Shown: positions 53,312-60,000 of the stretch, piece by piece | How positions within the stretch are numbered: the stretch's first letter is position 1 | Layout: each line of letters starts with the position of its first letter | NCBI RefSeq assembly: GCF_032854445.1 | Contig: NC_088295.1 | Location: 83,064,644-83,124,643, forward strand | Origin: Liolophura sinensis | Lineage: Eukaryota > Mollusca > Polyplacophora > Chitonida > Chitonidae | Direction of reading: 5' to 3' | DNA length: 60,000 nt | Program-made: the position numbers and the translations under genes | The notes under the pieces: generated by a model | Databases searched by the model: none | Told to the model about the DNA's origin: nothing | The model's input: the letters and a program-made list of their open reading frames with translations, nothing else

Positions 53312-55644
53312 CCAGCTAAACCAGATGACACCACAAGCCCTTTGTTAAACCTTTCCCATCATACACCTGATGTGACACCCGTCAAAGGCTAGGAGTCTTA
53401 ACACGGTCTGACCTAAGGCGTCGTCTTTGACGTGGCAGCCTTTGTTACAGTGCTAACTAGGCACTTTCATTTAAACGTCACATATAGCTTTGGAATGCCC
53501 TTACCTAACTACCCATGATGCACCAAACCAGATACCGCGGTATTCATACATAGTGATATATATTTTGTTTGTAAGCCAGATGACAAATTATAAATGTTCA
53601 CCACAATAAAAACAAAATAATATAATAAGTATAAAGTAATGCCAACGTAAATGCATATATGACAAAATATAGTTTATAAGTTTCTTATGTTAGGTTATTA
53701 TTTGACTGTTTAATTACGCAGCATTATTTTTTGATCTTTTAATACGTGTATAAGTATGCATACTTCAATACACCCGTATTTATATTAAAACTGTGCTTTT
53801 GACTTTTCTTTTTTTTTATCAAAGAGTAATTATTCATGACCATGTGTTCTTCGGCTAGGGACTGTGATATGTGACGGCGTGCATTGTCGACTTTATAAGC
53901 ACCTTTGCCTTAAAGGTGTAGAAAGCATGTAAAACACAGACTGTAAATAATTGCGTTGGTCCTTGGCACGTTTCATTAGTAAAAGTTGGCCTACATCTAC
54001 AAATACGTGCATAACTGCGTATATGGTCTGAATTATCGACTTTGTGAAGAAAACCGATTGATTGTGTGTAGGCCTACAGCTGGTGTGCCTCACTGGTCTA
54101 TAGTGATCAAGGTACTCTTATGTAGTTAATTCTGTTGATTCTGCAGAACGCGGACGTCCGACAGTAACAATAGAACTTTATTTGGGCAGAACAACTTCAC
54201 TGGTAGTTTAGAGACATCTGCTTCCCGTTCACGTCTACGTGCTGAATACACTCATTCGTTAGTCACTCGAACTGATCAAACAGTAGATTCTAATAAAGGC
54301 GGTATAACCTCTTTCTGAATTTGCTATAATGACAAATGTATGAATGAATAAATGGTATGAACCGATAAGAATATGTATATCTCCTAGCATGACATTACTA
54401 AAAACAGTCCAACAAACAATATTTCATATGTAAGAGAGCTCTGAAACACGACATGCACATGTGTTATGTCAGGGGTAAGGTACACCTACTCAGTCAGCAT
54501 TTCTAAGATAGGTGGTGTTTCCATGAAAGATACATAACGCTGATGAGATAAGTTACCATATGTATACACGCTTGTGAGATAAACCACATTTTTGGCGATG
54601 TTTGATGGAATCATTTGTTTGTGACTTTGGGATTGATATATCTCCATATACATGTATAACACTCCAGGTTTAATAACATCTATAGATAATAATAGAAGAG
54701 GCATAAAAATGACCTGTGTGAAACAATATTGAATGTGTCTTTTTAGTTTCTTTCAAAATACAATATAAAACAGCACAGCATGGAGAGCAAAACCATTTTA
54801 ATATAGACTTCAAGGTGGTAGGTGACAAAGCTGAAATCCGGTGACTTGCCAACTTACCAAGGTTATGGTTTTATTCAAACTATGTAAATGCTTGTGTACA
54901 GTAGCAACTTATATGTCCCCTGTTTTCCCCCACCATAATGCTGGCCACCGTCGAATAAGTGAAATACCCTTGAGTGCGGCGTAAAACACAAATGAATAAA
55001 TAAATATACGCCCCCCTGACAGGATGGCTTAAGCATAATTTGATGTAGGCATATGCAGTGATGTTAATAGCAATTCATAAGCCCGCCAGAAGAATGCTGG
55101 TTTATACAAGTACATGTATACAATATAAATCAACATCGACCAGAGAGAATCATAAAAACTTTCCTCCATCAAAACAAAAAGATCGACTCCTAATCCCTGT
55201 TTTACGGTATCGGTGTACAAGGGCTATGGTAATGAATAAGTAACCGATCCCACAAACCATTTCTGAAGTAAGTGAAAACTTAAAAATAAGATTTCAAAAA
55301 TCTCAAAGCTCATTTTTTTTTAAATTTTGTACCTCTCATCAATGTTATCTTAACACAAATGTGTCCAAATTTCATCTTCCAGGACCAAAGAATTAAGCAT
55401 CTTACAGAGTTTTCAAATTTTGACTCAATTCAACAAGGGTTCTATGGACTCCTTGTATGCAGAAAACTCGATGTTGTCCGTATATCGTGATTTTTATAAC
55501 AACTGGCACAACTGATTTCTTTCTAAAATATATCCGTGCAATTTTATTAATTCTAACTCATTCAGTGAAGTCAAACTATATACAGATATATAGTGTTATA
55601 TTCACAATATACACATGGTAAAGCCTGTCTAACTGTAGACCTAC

Positions 55645-55683
55645 ACGACTGAATACTGTAAATCGTGGAATCCGTTAAATGAG

Positions 55684-55757
<74 letters not shown>

Positions 55758-55804
55758 TCATATAACACTTTAATTGGATTCCACGATTTACAGTATTCAG
55801 TCGT
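55645..55804. mobile_element. Hairpin element with perfect 29-bp arms around an (AT)n loop
   Basis: 55,645-55,673 and 55,776-55,804 are perfect inverted copies (arm starts ACGACTGAATACTGTAAATC). Between them lies an (AT)n tract at about 55,686-55,756, itself flanked by inverted GAGTA/TACTC. The whole unit can form a long cruciform. Most likely a small non-autonomous DNA element whose centre became a microsatellite. Confidence 0.6.
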
Positions 55805-58342
55805 AGCAATTTTTAATGACACATTTTCTTATGGTGTTAGTGACATTCTTCAACGTCTGTAAAGTCTATGTACACTTATCTTAATCAATAATTCTGTGTT
55901 AGGTTATTGTACAGGCAACAATCTCCTGGTGTTACTGTGCATAGTAATGGTTATGGCAGTTGTATTCGTCATGGCCATCCGAACTAAAAGCATGCACCTG
56001 AGGGAATATGGCCACCCATCTTTTTATACGCCTTATTCTCGTTACTTATTTTGGTCATTTATAAAATGACATTACCATGGTATCTCTAGATATAGGCCTA
56101 TAGTGTTTTATGAAATTATACTGTCTATGTAAGTCGTTACCAGGATTTGAACTCGGATCTTCACATCCGAAATTAAGCACTTTACGGATATTGAGGTCCA
56201 CACTTCTTGGATACTGCTTGGTCATGGCACAGCTGAACTAAATCTTGTTTTCTGTGTTTTAACATTCACTGAGTTAAAAGGTGATCTTTTTTAGTAATTA
56301 TTACAGTGCTTTTTCATTTGGAATAATATGGACAAAGGGGGTCCGTATCATCCAAATCTGGGGAGAATATGGGCACCTCTGGCAACATTTTCGTGTCGTC
56401 TTACACAAAGCCGCTTTAAAATTCCATTGTCCTTTAACGCAGTACAGATACCTAATGCCCCAAAGTATATATAGGGATACATTCTACTCAACCTGGCCTG
56501 GTTTAGAGGACAAAACTCGCCTTAAGCTTGCGGGGTTCATATTTCCCCACTTTACCCTACCTCTTGGTCTTTATTTGAACTTGATGATATGGTCGTAAAA
56601 CTAATGCAACTGAAATTACAGGCAACTGAAATTACAGGCACCCACAAAATCTTTGAGCCCTGGGGGTAAAAACATGCTTACCATAAATCAAATGTGATCG
56701 AAATTTTGTCCAGTCTCTAGGATAGCCTAACTATTTGTCGACATTTATCATCAACAGCAAGGTTTATGTTGTACAAACAGCTATATCAAACACTTGAAAT
56801 GACCATAAAGACGATACGACAAGTAGTATAAGCTATGGCGCCAAAATCCATTTTGCCCCTCTCTGTCCGTTATGCCCCACTCTTCCCTATACACACATTT
56901 ATCCTTGAGAAACAAACGGGATTTGGTTTAAATTTTGCGTCAGTGGAATGTTACAGATGATTCCAGTGTATATATTTCTGTACAATAAGTCTAGTTTTAT
57001 CAACCTTTAAGTAAGGGTTTATAGTAAGCTTAGTGTATCCCAAATACTATAACATGATGAATCGATCAATATTAGTTTATAATCCTCAAATTCGAAAATT
57101 CTGGGGTATCGCAATTGTATAACAGTATTATCCAAGCAAAAACGAGAAGAAAATCTCATTAATGTGTTATTGATTTATTCATTTCATTGGTGTTTTATGC
57201 TGCGTGACGGGCAGTCAAGAATATTTCAATCTCAGCGACAATTAAACTCATAATTTTTCGAGTCCGAGTTCGTAATTTCCGTTAGGCGAAATCTCCAACC
57301 TTGGTTAAGGTTTTCCCGCGCGTAACTCACGGTCCAAAATACGAAAATTTCTGTGCCGGTGATGACTGTGATTACATTTTCCCATGAGTGTTTCATGAGA
57401 GCTGACAAAATAATCAGTTTTACAGTGGTTAAATTAAGATGCCCTAAACGGTAACAACCACCGACTCCGGCTGATAGTGTGTTGAACAACAACAACGACA
57501 CATCCATTTTCTGACCTAAGGCTGAGCCCTCTGCCAGGCTGCAAAGGCACGAAAATGAAATTAAATATTTCAAACTTTTGCCTCTTATCACACGTAGAAA
57601 TTAAGTTGTATGATTAAAACATTAAGGTCGTTGGCAGTCCAACACTAAGAACATGTATCTAGAGCCTATCAGAGATGTGTAGTCGCCACTCTATAGATAG
57701 TCGAGTTACATACCGGTATACTGCTACTACAGAGATGTGCACTTCGTGTCAAAACTGAAATCTGAAGCCAGTGAAGGGCTAGTCCATCTAAATCGGTAAT
57801 AGGCAAGTAGAGTCTGTGTACTATTTTAAAGTTCTGACATTCATAGCGCAACCACCTGAAGTGGCTGTGCTGAACAGCTCACTATCAACAGCCATGTTAA
57901 AAGGCTCCTACCTGATTCACGTGTGTTTTCAAACATGCGGTGGGGTGAGAACTAAAACACGTATTTTTATTGTCATCTGTCAGTACAGTTGTAATCTTCA
58001 TAATCCAACCAATAAAAGACGTTAAAACAGTTCAATGGCAAGTTTGATGGTTTGGCGGGGTTTGGGCTTGATATATCTAGCATGAACTCATCGAGTACCA
58101 CACATTGATTTCTTTTAAAGATATGACACCTGTGTGGACTCAGTGAAGTGTAGCAGTGAATTTTGAAAATAGCTGACTGTTAAGTCTAACTATGTACACA
58201 ACCTAAAGGGCCCTCTCTTTCAATCCTCAACCAGTTAATGAATTGATCAGTACTAAGTACTATGAGAGTAATAGTACTTGGATAAATGAACTCTTTTAGT
58301 AGTCTGACCATAAACACATTTTTAGTGTTCACATAAGAAATT

Positions 58343-58619
58343 GGGGACCTATGTGGCTGAGAAGGTTAGCGAGCCAGCACGGTGTTTTGACCCAGGAGCC
58401 TCTTACCAGTGCAGTTGCTGTGAGTTCAAGTCCAGCTCGATCATGCTGGCTACCTCTTTGGCCATACATGAGAAGGTCTACCAGCAACCTGTGGATGGTC
58501 GTGGGTTTTCCGCAGGCTCTGCCCAATTTCCTGTCACCATAATGCTGGCTGCCGTCATATAAGTGAAATATTCTTGAGTATGGCGTTAAACATCAATGAA
58601 ACAAGTAAATAAATAAATC
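58343..58619 (+). mobile_element. tRNA-derived SINE, second family
   Basis: A tRNA-like head with box A TGGCTGAGAAGG (58,354) and box B GTTCAAGTCC (58,424), a central domain (CCAGCAACCTGTGGATGGTC), and the tail ATAAGTGAAATATTCTTGAG followed by a GTTAAACATCAATGAAAC-type end and an (AAATA)n terminus. It is the best copy in the window of a family also seen, as fragments, at 3,685-3,870, 31,535-31,685, 47,243-47,447, 50,295-50,530, 54,915-55,010 and 57,165-57,235. It lies just upstream of HSPBAP1. Confidence 0.8.
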
Positions 58620-58827
58620 ACTTAACAAATCGTCTGTTTCAAGCTCTTCAGCTAAGTCAAATTTGCTACATGTAGGTTTTTTTAGAAGTCACGATTTTTG
58701 CAGTGTTTACATTTCCAGTTTTAACTACACTGGAAAGAAAGATAATTAAAATAATAATAAAAATAATGCTTTCAGACACCAAGGTCCATATAATTATATG
58801 TATGCTAATTCTTGCCTATAGGTAAAG

Positions 58828-59050
58828 ATGTCGTCCACAAATTCACCTCAGCTGCCCCTGTTTTCACCACCAGAAAATCGGTTTTATCCTGATAAACTGA
58901 GGGAGATGATACTGATGACAAAGTCCAGGCCTGTTGTCTTTTCTAACTTTATTACAGACTGGCCAGCCATGAAGTGGACGCTCCCTTATTTGGCTTCAGT
59001 TCTTCAAAACCAAACCATGTCATGTCGACTAGGGCTAAAACATGTGGACG
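58828..59050 (+). CDS. HSPBAP1: HSPBAP1-like protein, coding exon 1
   Basis: From the ATG at 58,828 to the donor GTGGACG|GTAAGA (59,051), 74 codons plus 1 nt. After a Pro-rich start it encodes FYPDKLREMILMTKSRPVVF, SNFITDWPAMKWTLPYLASV, SCRLGLK. The pattern 'rPvvf.n...DWPa..W...yL..vL......rlGlK' is the N-terminal strip of the HSPB1-associated protein 1 family (JmjC/cupin fold). HSPBAP1 is a small JmjC-domain protein known to bind HSP27. The JmjC iron-binding residues lie further 3', outside the window. A CTATAG acceptor just before the ATG (about 58,821) suggests an upstream non-coding exon. It is divergent from the giant gene with about 5.5 kb between the starts. Confidence 0.85.
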
Positions 59051-59503
59051 GTAAGAGAATCCACCATTGAATCCTAAACCTTTCCATTTTCTGATTTGCA
59101 GAACTTCACCCCTTAACTGTACTTTGTAGGTAACTGTATTTTGCCACATGATTCCAACATGTCTGAGCGATATGGCAGAACAGCCTGCGGGTGTTAAGTG
59201 TCGACCAGAATTTCCCCCAATTTTTTAACAAACACTGACATTCTAGAGTTTATCAGTTAAGACCATTTCCAGTGTTTGACCTATTACATGCATGAGATTG
59301 CATGTTCAAATTCAACTGTGACCTAGCATCAGGAAGTTTTTCAGGTACTTGGGGAGAGGGGTCAAATCATGCTAGTCATGTACACATAAACCAAACTGGT
59401 CCGTGCGTATAAAGGAATTGTTTTCACACGTCATTGTCGTACACATCTTATTTACTTTATTTGTCTGTGTTAAGATTCAAGTTTTGTGTTTCTGTGAAGC
59501 CAG

Positions 59504-59685
59504 ATGTGCAGTGGGAGACAGAGTGTGATTATGAGGACGTCAATGTTGGTCAGTTTTCTGACTGGGTGTCTGGAATTCCTCAGCCTGATAATCCCTTGGG
59601 GCAGTATGACAGAGACAAACACTGGGGCTACATGGATTACAAGTATATGAAGGACATGTTTTCAGCAAACCCCCACATGCTTGAA
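59504..59685 (+). CDS. HSPBAP1: HSPBAP1-like protein, coding exon 2
   Basis: The acceptor GCCAG precedes 59,504 and the donor GAA|GTAAGA follows 59,685. Phase 1 to phase 0, joined to exon 1 in frame. It encodes DVQWETECDYEDVNVGQFSD, HWGYMDYKYMKDMFSANPHM and LE, matching the HSPBAP1 pattern 'ETxCxY ... FWaYaDYKYf..lF'. The gene continues to the right; 59,686-60,000 is intron with nothing else visible. Confidence 0.85.
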
Positions 59686-60000
59686 GTAAGAGTTAGGACT
59701 AGCCCATGTTATAAAGTCTGAATACCATAAAAAGGGCATACTGCCGAAAGAAACAAGGACAAAATTTTGGAGTTGGTTCAGCTAAGTACAAAAAAAAGTT
59801 GCATAGGACTCCTTACTAAACCTGCTGGGCCTGTATTTTCTGAAAAATGTTGATAAATGGACTTATAAGAAGAAATCCACTACCATCTAAACTGTCTGCC
59901 TGTTGAGATAACATGCCAATGAGGCAGCCTAAGGATTCCCACAGCTCTCGGATCACTACAGGTAAACAATATGACAGGTTGAAAGCAATTTATAACTTGA

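Larger units (their letters stand above)
53312..58827. other. Intergenic region between the divergent genes
   Basis: About 5.5 kb between the giant gene's promoter and HSPBAP1. It holds a SINE 3'-tail fragment (54,915-55,010, plus), a perfect-arm hairpin around an (AT)n tract (55,645-55,804), a SINE tail fragment (57,165-57,235, minus) and a near-complete SINE (58,343-58,619). Reading frames in it are short and unsupported by splice structure. No HSPBAP1 promoter could be identified. Confidence 0.6.

Noticed and set aside
57232-57591. 119-codon minus-strand frame in the intergenic region
   Set aside because: No recognisable domain, no splice or promoter context, and ordinary base composition; consistent with chance.
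58329-58562. Three overlapping frames upstream of HSPBAP1
   Set aside because: They lie inside the tRNA-derived SINE.
1-60000. CRISPR array or prokaryotic system suggested by regular repeats
   Set aside because: The repeats are head-to-tail minisatellites without spacers, inside introns of a eukaryotic gene.

Overview
The window reads as animal genomic DNA, most likely from a mollusc and probably a bivalve. The reasons are GT-AG introns in AT-rich DNA, metazoan extracellular domains (VWD/C8/TIL, EGF, PAN, C-type lectin), tRNA-derived SINEs with mollusc-type 3' tails (for example GTTAAACCCCAAGCACTCAC), and an HSPBAP1 orthologue. The species assignment is inference; no database was searched.

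Almost all of the window (about 413-53,280, minus strand) is one very large mosaic gene for a secreted matrix or adhesive-type protein. I placed one non-coding first exon and 56 coding exons by hand from splice sites. Their phases chain without a break from the ATG at 51,470 to the window edge, giving about 3,190 residues, and the gene continues past position 1. Order from the N-terminus: signal peptide; three 27-nt Ser/Lys mini-exons; small low-complexity exons; a Gly/Met/Trp-rich exon; a Lys-rich exon ending in an acidic tract; six C-type lectin domains (CTLDs) interleaved with three PAN domains; an EGF; VWD1-C8-TIL; three EGF-type exons; a 584-residue Lys/Ser repeat exon; an EGF; VWD2-C8-TIL; EGF, EGF, a 17-residue Cys loop, EGF; and the start of VWD3. 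A TATA box sits at 53,304-53,311.

Every CTLD is encoded by three exons with boundary phases 1/2/0/1 and every PAN by two exons with phases 1/2/1. The block therefore looks built by duplicating a five-exon CTLD-PAN module. All N-terminal low-complexity exons are symmetrical (phase 1 to phase 1) and so could be lost or duplicated without a frameshift. The introns carry at least ten different tandem-repeat arrays, several SINE copies and two to three foldback elements. One 356-bp tandem duplication has copied a whole mini-exon.

Positions 53,312-58,827 are intergenic, with a hairpin element around an (AT)n tract and SINE pieces. From 58,828 the plus strand holds the first two coding exons of an HSPBAP1-like JmjC-family protein, divergent from the giant gene and running off the right edge.

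The giant gene's product is inferred to be an extracellular, disulfide-linked, Ca2+-dependent network protein (byssus, adhesive, cuticle or shell matrix are candidates). Nothing in the sequence fixes the tissue.
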